Assembly (NCBI GenBank): GCA_035461175.1
Contig: DATHVR010000124.1
Coordinates: 1-26,419 of the forward strand
Source of the DNA: DATHVR01 sp035461175
GTDB lineage: Bacteria; Actinomycetota; Acidimicrobiia; Spongiisociales; ZC4RG35
DNA: 26,419 nt
Reading direction: 5' to 3'
The notes beneath the pieces were generated by a model. That model saw nothing but the letters and a program-made list of their open reading frames with translations. It did no database searches and was not told the DNA's origin. The translations under genes were made by a program, and so were the position numbers. Below, piece by piece: positions 1 to 6,613 of this stretch (its first letter is position 1; every line of letters begins with the position of its first letter).

Positions 1-486
1 CGCCCGACTCCCCATCATCTCTTCCTTGCCCTCAACGACATCCCCTCGCCGGATCCGGTCGAGTTCGGCCTGCCCGACGCGGACTTCCCGACCTCCGACA
101 CCACGGTCGAAACCGTCGACGTCCCCCTCACCGAGCCCGTCCGCTGGACCTTCGTCGACGGCGTGTACATGCGCGGCGACGGCAGCGCCACGACCCAGGT
201 CCTTCCCGACTGGGACACCGACCCCGAGCCGCTGACGACCGAAATCGTGGTGGTGATGGGGGTCAACCCCCGATCGGCCGGCTACCAGGATTCGGCCGGC
301 GCCGAGGTTCCCACCTTCGACGTGATCGGGTCCGGCTCCCTGACCGTCTACAACGGGGGAACCGTGATCGAGGGCATCTGGCAGCGGGACTCGCTCTCCG
401 ACCCGTACCGATTCCTAACCGCCGACGGCGACGAGTTCGGCCTCCCCGAAGGGCGGGTCTTCATCCACCTGCTCCCCACCCCCTGA
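1..486 (+). CDS. DUF3048 (YerB-like) domain protein, C-terminal part
   Basis: The frame is open from the first base of the window, so the start lies upstream; about 161 residues are visible. The tail reads like the C-terminal domain of DUF3048 lipoproteins: a 'VRWTFVDGVYMR' strand, an Asp-rich turn, 'TEIVVVMGVN' and then the characteristic 'TVIEGIWQRDSLSDPYRF' followed by 'DGDEFGLPEGRVFIHLLP'. In that family the corresponding segment is G.v.eGtW.r.s..dp..f.d.dG..i.l..GrtWi.lvP. DUF3048 proteins such as Bacillus YerB are secreted or lipid-anchored and have no settled biochemical role. The signal peptide and first domain are not in view. The gene converges with the hydrolase-like gene downstream, with a 30-nt gap and no clear terminator hairpin. 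Confidence 0.8.
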   Translation, partial: RPTPHHLFLALNDIPSPDPVEFGLPDADFPTSDTTVETVDVPLTEPVRWTFVDGVYMRGDGSATTQVLPDWDTDPEPLTTEIVVVMGVNPRSAGYQDSAGAEVPTFDVIGSGSLTVYNGGTVIEGIWQRDSLSDPYRFLTADGDEFGLPEGRVFIHLLPTP

Positions 487-516
487 CCCTCCACTCGGCG
501 GGGGACAGGAAGAGGC

Positions 517-1908
517 CTAGCGCTGGTCGATCACCTCGACGTCGACCTCTGGAAAGGCGGCGGTGTCGAGGGCGGCCGAGCCGGTGCCGAGGAGGAAGCG
601 GTCGAAGAACCCCGTGACGTAGCGACGGTTGATCACCATCACCCGGTCGGAATCGATGGGTCCTCGCAGTCCGATCCGATCGGCGATAGGAGAGACGAGC
701 GGAGTCGCCACGAAGTCGGATGAGTCGGTTCCCCTCACCCCCACCCAGTAGGTGAGCGTCTCGGAACGGGCCACGATCCCCCGCAGGACGGCGTCATTGG
801 CAGTGTCACGCCACCCATCGGAGCGCATGAGCAGCATCGGGCGAGCTGCGGTCGTGGCCAGGACCGGGTCGGGGAGAGTCTCGACGACCGGATCCTGGGC
901 GGCGACGGCGTCACAGCGCTCGTCGGTGAGGCACACCTGGAGGGCGGCGCCGCCGCCGAGCCCGTGTCCCCACACCCCGATCGTCCCGGCGTCGATCGCC
1001 CGGGCCACGCTCCCGTAGGCACCCTCGTCGCCGGCGGTCACCTCCTCGATCACGAGCGCCACGTCGGTCGCCATCGTCTCGATCAACGACGCCTCGGCGG
1101 CAGCGATCGCCTCGTCATCGGCGTCCTCCTCCCCCAGCGCCATCGGGTCGAGCCGGATGACTTCCTCCCCCACCCGGGTGGCGACGGCGGCGTAGGGATG
1201 GTCGATGGCGATCACCACGTAGCCCTGGCTGACCAGGTTCTCGATCTGGGGCAGGGAGATGGTGCGAAACTCGGCCCAGCCGTGGCTGAAGATGACCAGC
1301 GGGAAGCCGCCCGCATCGACGGGTACGTCCGGATAGGAGTGGGAGTCGGTGTACCGGGCCGAGTTGAAGAGGAACCCGGGCACGCCGACATGCTCGGCCA
1401 GCGCCGAGCCCACCACGTCCATGTCCCAGATCCACCGCTCCGGATCAACCCCCTCGGTGTCGCCCGCCGGGTACCAGATCTGGGTCGTGAGCCGCCTGGC
1501 GCCTCCCGGGTTGGGTCCGTAGCGCTCCTCCAACTCCGGGTGGGTCAGCTCCACCGTGGCGGTGCCGATGGTGAGAGGGCCCGACGGGACGGGGAGCTCG
1601 GGGACGGGAAAGAGGAGAGCCGGGGCCACCGCAACCACCAGACCCATGAGCCCGAACACTCCCCGACCCGCCCGCCGGTACCAGGGAAGTTCGCGCTCCA
1701 GCATGATGAAGTCGCCGATCGCGAGACCCAGGGCGACCAGATAGATCGGCAACAGCGGCCACCGGAACCCCTCGACCTGCCACTGGACCACCACCATCCC
1801 CAACAGCACCAGCACCATGATCCCGCGCCGCGGTCGCACCCCGAACAGGGCCGGCCACACGATGGCGGCGGCGCAGGCGATGGCCAGGTAGATCTCAAAG
1901 GGTCTCAA
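517..1908 (-). CDS. PAF-acetylhydrolase-like alpha/beta-hydrolase fold membrane protein, probable pseudoenzyme
   Basis: This 463-residue protein has an N-terminal membrane region (hydrophobic stretches at about 5-23, 29-45, 50-70 and 84-103) followed by an alpha/beta-hydrolase domain like platelet-activating-factor acetylhydrolase. Visible landmarks are 'LVIFSHGWAEFR' (about 204-215, oxyanion strand), 'GYVVIAIDHPY' (229-239), the nucleophile elbow and 'AVAAQDP' with the expected catalytic Asp at 339. The elbow reads GHGLGG (314-319), with Gly316 where the family has Ser (GHSFGG). The segment that normally carries the catalytic His (family pattern GxxHxxFxDF) reads 'VRGTDSSDF' (391-399) with no His. 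Fold assignment is firm; catalysis by the usual triad looks impossible. The start is a TTG at 1908 giving 'MRPFEIYLA'; no better start is visible. It lies 80 nt downstream of the selenoredoxin-like gene and may be cotranscribed. Confidence 0.75.
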   Translation of the reverse strand: MRPFEIYLAIACAAAIVWPALFGVRPRRGIMVLVLLGMVVVQWQVEGFRWPLLPIYLVALGLAIGDFIMLERELPWYRRAGRGVFGLMGLVVAVAPALLFPVPELPVPSGPLTIGTATVELTHPELEERYGPNPGGARRLTTQIWYPAGDTEGVDPERWIWDMDVVGSALAEHVGVPGFLFNSARYTDSHSYPDVPVDAGGFPLVIFSHGWAEFRTISLPQIENLVSQGYVVIAIDHPYAAVATRVGEEVIRLDPMALGEEDADDEAIAAAEASLIETMATDVALVIEEVTAGDEGAYGSVARAIDAGTIGVWGHGLGGGAALQVCLTDERCDAVAAQDPVVETLPDPVLATTAARPMLLMRSDGWRDTANDAVLRGIVARSETLTYWVGVRGTDSSDFVATPLVSPIADRIGLRGPIDSDRVMVINRRYVTGFFDRFLLGTGSAALDTAAFPEVDVEVIDQR

Positions 1909-1988
1909 CGACCGGCGATTGTGGCAGGGTCGAACCGGTATGGAAGGTCGAGCGGTCCGCCGCTCCGATCAGCCGGCCGTCAAATCCG

Positions 1989-2492
1989 TCAGGAGGAGCT
2001 GATGAGCAACTCCAGCGCGGCCCGCATCTCCTCCTCCGGGCGGGCTCCGGCCCATGAGTCCACCACCCGGCCCCCGGAGTCGATGAGCACGGTGGCGGGC
2101 TGATAGGGGATCCCGAACGCCTCGAACACCTCCTCCTCCTCGTCCAATCCCCAGTGGACCTGTCCTGACGGCATCAGTTCGGCGGCGCGTGCGGCGGTGT
2201 CCTCCCGGGTTCCCTTCCAGGCGGGAGCGACGAAAGCCACCCGATCCCCGTACTCACCCGCCAGTTTGTCGACGACGGGCAACTCCCGTCGACAGGTGGG
2301 TCACCATTCGGCCCAGAACACCATGAAGACCGGTCGGGTCTCCTCGCTGAGGGTGAAGGTGGACCCGTCACCGAGCATGAGTGAGAAGTCGGCGGCGGTG
2401 GCGGTGTCGTCCGTCACGGTCTGGGTCTCGCCCTCCGACGAGCAGGCCGTGATGATCAAACCAAGGGTGAGGACCAGGAGCAGCCGCCGCAT
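1989..2492 (-). CDS. TlpA/thioredoxin-like lipoprotein with in-frame UGA (candidate selenoprotein)
   Basis: Read through one in-frame TGA (2301-2303), this is a single 167-residue protein. Residues 1-17 form a lipoprotein signal ending in 'LIITAC' (Cys17), so the protein should be anchored outside the membrane. After a short linker comes 'FMVFWAEW', then the TGA at residue 64, then 'PTCRRELP': the UGA falls exactly on the first Cys of the thioredoxin CxxC motif, giving UPTC. The rest is an intact thioredoxin fold, with 'EVFEAFGIPYQPATVLID' containing the expected cis-Pro (132). Both halves are in the same frame with no indel. A stable hairpin begins a few bases after the UGA. A redox role, such as thiol-disulfide exchange on exported proteins, is inferred from the family. 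The alternative is a nonsense mutation or base error in a TGC/TGT codon. TAGCAT lies 6 nt before the ATG, which suggests a leaderless mRNA. Confidence 0.72.
2256..2300 (-). promoter_or_regulatory. SECIS-like hairpin after the UGA
   Basis: Directly 3' of the UGA, the mRNA can pair UGUCGACGGG (2294-2285) with CCCGUCG plus ACA (2279-2267), leaving a 3-nt UCG bulge on the 3' side and a 5-nt apical loop AGUUG (2284-2280). A lower stem of CCCACC with GGCGGG (one mismatch) can extend it. The loop starts 17 nt after the UGA and has G as its second base. From published bacterial SECIS models, as I recall them, this spacing and a G in the first two loop positions are the expected features. The fold was worked out by eye, without an energy calculation. 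Confidence 0.6.
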
Positions 2493-2498
2493 GTGCGG

Positions 2499-2504
2499 AT
2501 GCTA
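2499..2504 (-). promoter_or_regulatory. -10 hexamer TAGCAT, likely leaderless start
   Basis: TAGCAT on the minus strand lies 6 nt before the ATG of the selenoredoxin-like lipoprotein. It matches TATAAT at four of six positions, including the key T, A and final T. No Shine-Dalgarno sequence fits before this ATG. Confidence 0.4.
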
Positions 2505-2603
2505 CCGATACCCCGGCTCAACGCACGGCGCGCCGGGTTCCACCGCCCCGCCCGCCCCCCCCACTACCGTTCCTTTCGATCGAGACGAGGAGACAGCGCA
2601 CAG

Positions 2604-2969
2604 ATGCAACGGATACTCGGCCTTCTGGCCACCGCCGCCGGGTTGTGGGTGGCGGTGAGCATCGTCCCCGGCCTCGAGTTCGATGGCAACTGGTGGGCCT
2701 TCGCCGGCCTCGCCCTGTTGGTGGCCGTTACCAACATGATCGTGCGTCCGATCCTCAAGATCCTCAGCTTTCCGGTGATCATCCTCACCCTGGGGCTGTT
2801 CCTCCTGGTAATCAACGCCCTAGTCCTGCAACTGGTGGTGTGGCTGGTCGCTCCCGAACGCCTCGACCTCGGCCTCACTTCGACCGGGTTCTTCTGGGCC
2901 ACCTTCCTGGGCGCACTGGTCATCACCATCGTGCGCGGCGCCCTCGACTTCTTCTTCATCAAGGACTGA
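2604..2969 (+). CDS. Phage holin family IV-like (DUF360) small membrane protein
   Basis: This is a 121-residue, almost wholly hydrophobic protein with four predicted membrane helices (about 2-20, 31-50, 56-83 and 94-115). The pattern 'AVTNMIVRPILKILSFPVIILTLGLFLLVINALVLQLV' is typical of the mycobacterial-type four-helix 'phage holin family protein' group (old name DUF360). Despite the name, these are ordinary chromosomal membrane proteins of unknown function in many bacteria. The frame is open further upstream (from 2493), but the ATG at 2604 has an AGGAGA Shine-Dalgarno at 2588-2593 and gives the conserved N-terminus, so I use it. The gene is divergent from the selenoredoxin-like gene and convergent with the AbiEi-like gene, whose stop overlaps its end by 11 nt. 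Confidence 0.8.
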   Translation: MQRILGLLATAAGLWVAVSIVPGLEFDGNWWAFAGLALLVAVTNMIVRPILKILSFPVIILTLGLFLLVINALVLQLVVWLVAPERLDLGLTSTGFFWATFLGALVITIVRGALDFFFIKD

Positions 2970-3849
2970 CGCGCTTGGCAGCCAACCGCATCGAGAAATC
3001 GATCAGGGTATGGGCCACCTCATCGGGGCGATTCCACACGTCGGTGTCCCAGATCTGGAGAACCTCGAATCCCGCTCGCTCCATGCGGGCGAACCGGACC
3101 TCGTCGGAGAGCCGGTCGAGGAACATGGAGTGGTAGGTGAAGCTGAGCAGCTCCACCAGGCCGTCCGGTTCCGCCTTGAGCCGAAAGTCGGCCCTTCCGA
3201 TGCGCCGCTCGTCGTCGCCCACCCAGACCTGGCGTTCCAGGGGCACCCCGTAGGCGTCTCCGATCTCCGCTAGACGCAGTTCGACGCTCGAGTCGGCCGG
3301 CACGTAGCCGTCCCCGAACTCGGCGAGTACCTCACCCAGCACCCCGACACCGTTCCGCCCGGACCCGGCGAACTGCTTTCGGGCCGCCCACACCTCATCC
3401 ATCGTCACCAGGTGCCTGGCAAGAGCGTTGTTCAATGCCCTTCTGACCCTCCCGGGAGGGCAAACGGCACCGAGGTGGAGCAGGGTGAGGGGGGCACTTG
3501 TGACGCAGATTCCCCTGAGGGTTCGGGCACTACCTCCCGGCAACGGGAACTGGAAGTGCCAGTCGGCCATCGTGTGTCGGTCGACTGCCCCGCGCCGCGG
3601 GATGACGACCTCGAGCCGTCCGCTCAGATCGAAACCGGGAATCCCCCACCAGGCAGCCGCGGAGCGATGCGAGAGCATCGCTCCCGGAGGGGCGTCGAGG
3701 ACGGCCACCATGGCATCTTGCGCAGCCAGGACCGGACTGCCTGCCAGCACCAGCGCCTGCGGTCCCCGCGCCACCAGTATCCCGGACTCGACCCGATGCC
3801 GAACGGCATTCCTCGACACACCTGCCGCCTGTAGTTGACGACGGGACAC
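2959..3849 (-). CDS. AbiEi-type antitoxin/regulator with C-terminal nuclease-like domain
   Basis: The 296-residue protein starts at GTG (3849) with 'MSRRQLQAAGVSRNAVRHRVESGILVARG', a winged-helix start typical of the AbiEi antitoxin N-terminal domain. The middle 'GAMLSHRSAAAWWGIPGF' is the usual second landmark of these actinobacterial proteins. The last third ('IGRADFRLKAEPDGLVELLSFTYHS...DRLSDEVRFARMERAGFEVLQIW') resembles the Vsr/DUF559-like endonuclease fold attached in this group, with an Asp and a Glu in plausible positions. Such proteins are annotated as type IV antitoxin domain proteins, but most, as here, lack a partner AbiEii toxin nearby. Function is therefore uncertain: DNA binding is likely, nuclease activity is speculative. 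GGAG lies 4 nt before the GTG. An IS30 element sits upstream. Confidence 0.7.
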   Translation of the reverse strand: MSRRQLQAAGVSRNAVRHRVESGILVARGPQALVLAGSPVLAAQDAMVAVLDAPPGAMLSHRSAAAWWGIPGFDLSGRLEVVIPRRGAVDRHTMADWHFQFPLPGGSARTLRGICVTSAPLTLLHLGAVCPPGRVRRALNNALARHLVTMDEVWAARKQFAGSGRNGVGVLGEVLAEFGDGYVPADSSVELRLAEIGDAYGVPLERQVWVGDDERRIGRADFRLKAEPDGLVELLSFTYHSMFLDRLSDEVRFARMERAGFEVLQIWDTDVWNRPDEVAHTLIDFSMRLAAKRVSP

Positions 3850-3957
3850 CGCTCCATATTGCTGTTAAGACATGCGCCGGATGGTTACGTCGACATCCAT
3901 GCCGCCACCCTGCAAGAACCCGCCGCCGGATGGAAGGGGGTTGTCGCCTCCCGCCGC

Positions 3958-3977
3958 TTTTCGCGACAGAATTGCGC
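3958..3977 (+). repeat. Left half of IS-interrupted palindromic repeat
   Basis: The sequence TTTTCGCGACAGAATTGCGC is identical to the left arm of the intact palindrome at 24427-24474. It abuts the left inverted repeat of the IS30 element. The last three bases, CGC (3975-3977), match the first three bases after the other IS end (5191-5193) and are the likely target duplication. Confidence 0.85.
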
Positions 3978-5190
3978 CTTGGATTCAGGCGGTGCCCGCG
4001 ACGAGTGTGTTGAATCGTTCGGCTGGGGTGTCCCAGTCGAGTCGTTTGCGTGGTCTTCCGTTGAGTTTGCGTGCGATGGTGTCGAGGTCGGCTTGGGTGT
4101 GTTGGTTGAGGTTGGTTCCTTTGGGGAGGAATTGGCGGGCGAGGCCGTTCCAGTTTTCGTTGCTGCCTCTCTGCCAGGGCGAGTGGGGGTCGCAGAAGTA
4201 GACGTCGGCGCCGGTAGAGACGGTGAACTTGGGGTGTTGGGCTAGTTCGGTTCCTTGGTCCCAGGTGAGGGACCGCAGCAGGTGGGCGGGTAGTTGACAC
4301 AGGTGTTGGGAGAGGCGTTCGGCGACGTGGGCGGCGGTCTTGTCCTCGACTCGGATCAACAGCCCGTATCCGCTGGTGCGTTCCACCACCGTCGCCACCG
4401 CCGATTTGCCGCCGGCACCCAAGATCAGGTCGCCTTCCCAGTGGCCGGGAACCGCCCGGTCTTCCACCTCGGGGGGACGCTGGGAGATGTTGACCATGTC
4501 GATAATCGGGGCCCGGTTGTTCTCGGCGGCGACCCGACCTCGAGGTTTGCGGCGGGTCCGCTTGGTGCGCAAAGCCTTGACCAGCTGGTCTTTCAGCTCT
4601 CCTTTGGCCTGTAGGTAGATCGCCTGATAGATGGTTTCGTGTGACACCCACCACTCCGGGTCGTCGGGGTGGTCCCGTCTGAGCCGATTCGAGATCTGTT
4701 CGGGGGACCAGCGCTCATAGATGAGCAGGAACCCGACGATACCCCACAGCCACCCCCTGGTCTCCGTCCACGACTCCCGGGGCCGCCCAGCCGCCGCATC
4801 GGCCCGGCCCTGAGCCTGATAAGCCCGATACGCCTCCCGGCCGCCCCCGGCGTTGATCTCACGCCAAATAGTGGAACGGTGCCTCCCCAACCGGCCGGCG
4901 ATGACCTGGTCCGACTCGCCGGCTTCGATCCCCACCCGGATCTCCTCGCGCTCTGCCAGCGTCAAAGCATCCGGTCGTTGTTGACGTTCACGTAGTCGCA
5001 TCCCTCCATGCTGGCGGACCAGCCGCCACACCGTGGCCCGCGACACCCCAACCAGCGCCCCCGCCTCAGCCTCGTTCGCTCCACCCGCATACGCCCCAAG
5101 CGCCACACGAGCCTTCCAATCAGATGTCCTCGGACGTCCCATAAACCCTCCTTCAGGGTCGAAACGTCGCGCTCACCAACTGAACCCAAG
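3978..5190 (-). mobile_element. IS30-family insertion sequence (about 1213 bp)
   Basis: The element holds one transposase gene bounded by imperfect 26-bp inverted repeats: 3978-4003 begins CTTGGATTCAGGCGGTG, and the complement of 5165-5190 begins CTTGGGTTCAGTTGGTG; 21 of 26 positions agree. It is flanked by CGC on both sides (3975-3977 and 5191-5193). IS30-family elements typically make 2-3 bp target duplications and prefer palindromic targets. Removing the element plus one CGC restores a 48-nt palindrome. The intact reading frame and clean ends suggest a recent, possibly still active insertion. Confidence 0.85.
3985..5142 (-). CDS. IS30-family transposase
   Basis: The 385-residue transposase is complete. 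The N-terminus has two helix-turn-helix regions: 'EAGALVGVSRATVWRLVRQHG' (about 26-46) and the IS30-type 'LTLAEREEIRVGIEAGESDQVIAGRLGRHRSTIWREI' (60-96). The DDE core is present: Asp238 in 'GHWEGDLILG', Asp295 in 'SLTWDQGTEL', and Glu329 in 'DPHSPWQRGSNENWNGL', followed by 'FLPKGTNL', all hallmark IS30 motifs. The C-terminus 'LNGRPRKRLDWDTPAERF' is also standard. It starts at ATG (5142) behind a strong AAGGAGGG site. It catalyses cut-and-joining of the element's ends. Codon use and GC look like the surrounding genes, so the element is adapted to this host range. Confidence 0.95.
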   Translation of the reverse strand: MGRPRTSDWKARVALGAYAGGANEAEAGALVGVSRATVWRLVRQHGGMRLRERQQRPDALTLAEREEIRVGIEAGESDQVIAGRLGRHRSTIWREINAGGGREAYRAYQAQGRADAAAGRPRESWTETRGWLWGIVGFLLIYERWSPEQISNRLRRDHPDDPEWWVSHETIYQAIYLQAKGELKDQLVKALRTKRTRRKPRGRVAAENNRAPIIDMVNISQRPPEVEDRAVPGHWEGDLILGAGGKSAVATVVERTSGYGLLIRVEDKTAAHVAERLSQHLCQLPAHLLRSLTWDQGTELAQHPKFTVSTGADVYFCDPHSPWQRGSNENWNGLARQFLPKGTNLNQHTQADLDTIARKLNGRPRKRLDWDTPAERFNTLVAGTA

Positions 5191-5193
5191 CGC

Positions 5194-5221
5194 GCTCTAG
5201 CGCGCAATTCTGTCGCGAAAA
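5194..5221 (+). repeat. Right part of IS-interrupted palindromic repeat
   Basis: The 28 bases after the duplicated CGC contain the palindrome centre (TCTA between GCGCGC tracts) and the complete right arm ending CTGTCGCGAAAA. Joined to 3958-3977 they form a 48-nt palindrome that differs from the intact copy at 24427-24474 only in the central bases. Confidence 0.85.
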
Positions 5222-5254
5222 CCTTTTGAACCACGTCCGCACGAGGCGGAGGCA

Positions 5255-5357
5255 GGTCGGGCGACCGGCGCCTGTTCGGGGCACGGCCCCGAGCAACACG
5301 AGGGACGCGTGACCTGACGGGGTCAGGGAGGCGTAGCCAGCCCGAAGTCGCCCGACC
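5255..5357. repeat. Structured intergenic element with 42-nt hairpin repeat
   Basis: GGTCGGGCGAC (5255-5265) is matched by its exact complement GTCGCCCGACC at 5347-5357. Between them lie the hairpins TCGGGGC/GCCCCGA (5276-5293) and CCTGAC/GTCAGG. The part at 5256-5297 is repeated, inverted, at 11875-11916. It ends just before the promoter of the thiolase gene. It may be a structured RNA leader, a mobile repeat or a small RNA; the sequence does not decide. Confidence 0.5.
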
Positions 5358-5366
5358 ATCAAGCAG

Positions 5367-5372
5367 TACCCT
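5367..5372 (+). promoter_or_regulatory. -10 hexamer TACCCT, likely leaderless start of thiolase
   Basis: TACCCT ends exactly 7 nt before the ATG at 5380, so transcription would start at or next to the A of the ATG. There is no Shine-Dalgarno sequence before this ATG. Confidence 0.4.
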
Positions 5373-5379
5373 TGCCTTC

Positions 5380-6555
5380 ATGAGCACTGTCATCACCGGG
5401 TTCGCCCGTACTCCGATCGGGAAGTACGGCGGTGCCCTTGCTTCGCTGCGGGCCGTGGAACTGGGGGGCGTGGCCATCGCCGCCGCCCTGGAGCGGTCGG
5501 GGGTCGACCCCGGCGCCATCGACGAGGTTCTGTTCGGACAGGTCCTCCAGGCGGGCGAGGGTCAGATCACCGCCCGACAGGCGGCGGTCCGGGGCGGGCT
5601 GGCGATGACGGTCCCGGCCGTCACGATCAACAAGGTGTGCCTGTCGGGGATGGCCGCCATCGCCATGGCCGACCGGGGCATTCGGGCCGGAGACGTCCGC
5701 TTCGCCATCGCCGGAGGCATGGAATCGATGTCCAACGCCCCCCACGTGCTGCGCGAGTTGCGCTGGGGAGTCCGCATCGGCGACGCGGCGCTGGTCGATG
5801 TGATGCAACACGACGGTTTGTTCTGCGCTTTCGACCACTGCACGATGGGCGAGTCCTCCGACCGCAAGAACGCCCAGCTCGGCATCGACCGCCGCCAGCA
5901 GGACGAGTGGTCGGCGACGTCCCACCAGCGCGCCCAGGCCGCCACCGAGGCCGGCTACTACACCGACATCACGCCGGTCGAGGTCCCCCAGCGCAAGGGA
6001 GAACCGGTGACGGTCACCGCCGACGAGGGGATCCGTCCCGATTCGACCGCCGACAGCCTGGGTGGCCTCCGGCCCGCCTTCGTGGCCGATGGCACCATCA
6101 CCGCCGGCAACGCCTCGCAGATCTCCGACGGGGCGGCGGCTCTGGTCGTGGCCGAGAAGGGGGCGGCCGAGGCTGCGGGTCACTCCATCCAGGCCGAGAT
6201 CCTGGCCTATGGCCAGATCGGCGGGGTCGACGCCACCTTGCACGAGCGACCCGCCGAGGCGATCCGGGTCGCCCTCAAGCAGGCCGACCTCGAACCGTCC
6301 GACCTCGACGTGGTCGAGATCAACGAGGCCTTTGCTGCCGTCTCCCTGTGGTCGGCCCACCTGCTCGGAATCTCTCCCGACCGCGTCAACGTCAACGGCG
6401 GGGCGGTCGCCCTCGGTCATCCGATCGGCGCCTCCGGGGCCCGACTGGTGACGACCCTCATCGCCGAGTTGCAGCGTCGGGGAGGCGGCATCGGCGCCGC
6501 CGCCCTGTGCGGCGGGGGCGGCCAGGGCGATGCCCTCATCGTGCGGGTCGCCTGA
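5380..6555 (+). CDS. Acetyl-CoA acetyltransferase (thiolase)
   Basis: This is a complete 391-residue thiolase, the usual length for the acetyl-CoA C-acetyltransferase group. It condenses two acetyl-CoA to acetoacetyl-CoA, or cleaves 3-ketoacyl-CoA, in the cytoplasm. Active-site features are all present: Cys87 in 'INKVCLSGMAA' (acyl acceptor), 'NEAFA' at 315-319, His347 in 'GHPIGASGARL', and Cys377 in 'CGGGGQGDA'. The short biosynthetic-type loop 'GGMESMSNAPHVL' is also there. The start at ATG 5380 gives the standard 'TVITGFARTPIG' N-terminus. No partner genes for PHB synthesis or beta-oxidation are adjacent, so biosynthetic versus degradative use cannot be told. It lies 58 nt upstream of glpX. 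Confidence 0.93.
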   Translation: MSTVITGFARTPIGKYGGALASLRAVELGGVAIAAALERSGVDPGAIDEVLFGQVLQAGEGQITARQAAVRGGLAMTVPAVTINKVCLSGMAAIAMADRGIRAGDVRFAIAGGMESMSNAPHVLRELRWGVRIGDAALVDVMQHDGLFCAFDHCTMGESSDRKNAQLGIDRRQQDEWSATSHQRAQAATEAGYYTDITPVEVPQRKGEPVTVTADEGIRPDSTADSLGGLRPAFVADGTITAGNASQISDGAAALVVAEKGAAEAAGHSIQAEILAYGQIGGVDATLHERPAEAIRVALKQADLEPSDLDVVEINEAFAAVSLWSAHLLGISPDRVNVNGGAVALGHPIGASGARLVTTLIAELQRRGGGIGAAALCGGGGQGDALIVRVA

Positions 6556-6613
6556 GCGCTACCGATCCGACGATGGGAAGATGATCCCAGGAAACCCCGA
6601 AGGAGCGACCGCA

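Noticed and set aside
3958..3977. TTTTCGCG arm as the true terminal inverted repeat of the IS
   Set aside because: A matching palindrome exists without the IS at 24427-24474, separate 26-bp inverted repeats start at 3978 and end at 5190, and CGC is duplicated between them and the arms.
5256..5300. tRNA-like element because of TTCGRGGC...GCCYCGA hairpin
   Set aside because: No acceptor, D or anticodon arms can be formed around it; the repeat is shorter than a tRNA and lacks a CCA-side stem.
5359..6420. Long minus-strand open frame opposite the thiolase
   Set aside because: Low-complexity Gly/Asp/His-rich text typical of the antisense frame of a high-GC gene; the thiolase on the plus strand is unmistakable.
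6530..6613. Upstream extension of glpX to 6530
   Set aside because: The extension overlaps the thiolase end, has no family similarity, and the GTG at 6614 has a well-spaced AAGGAG.
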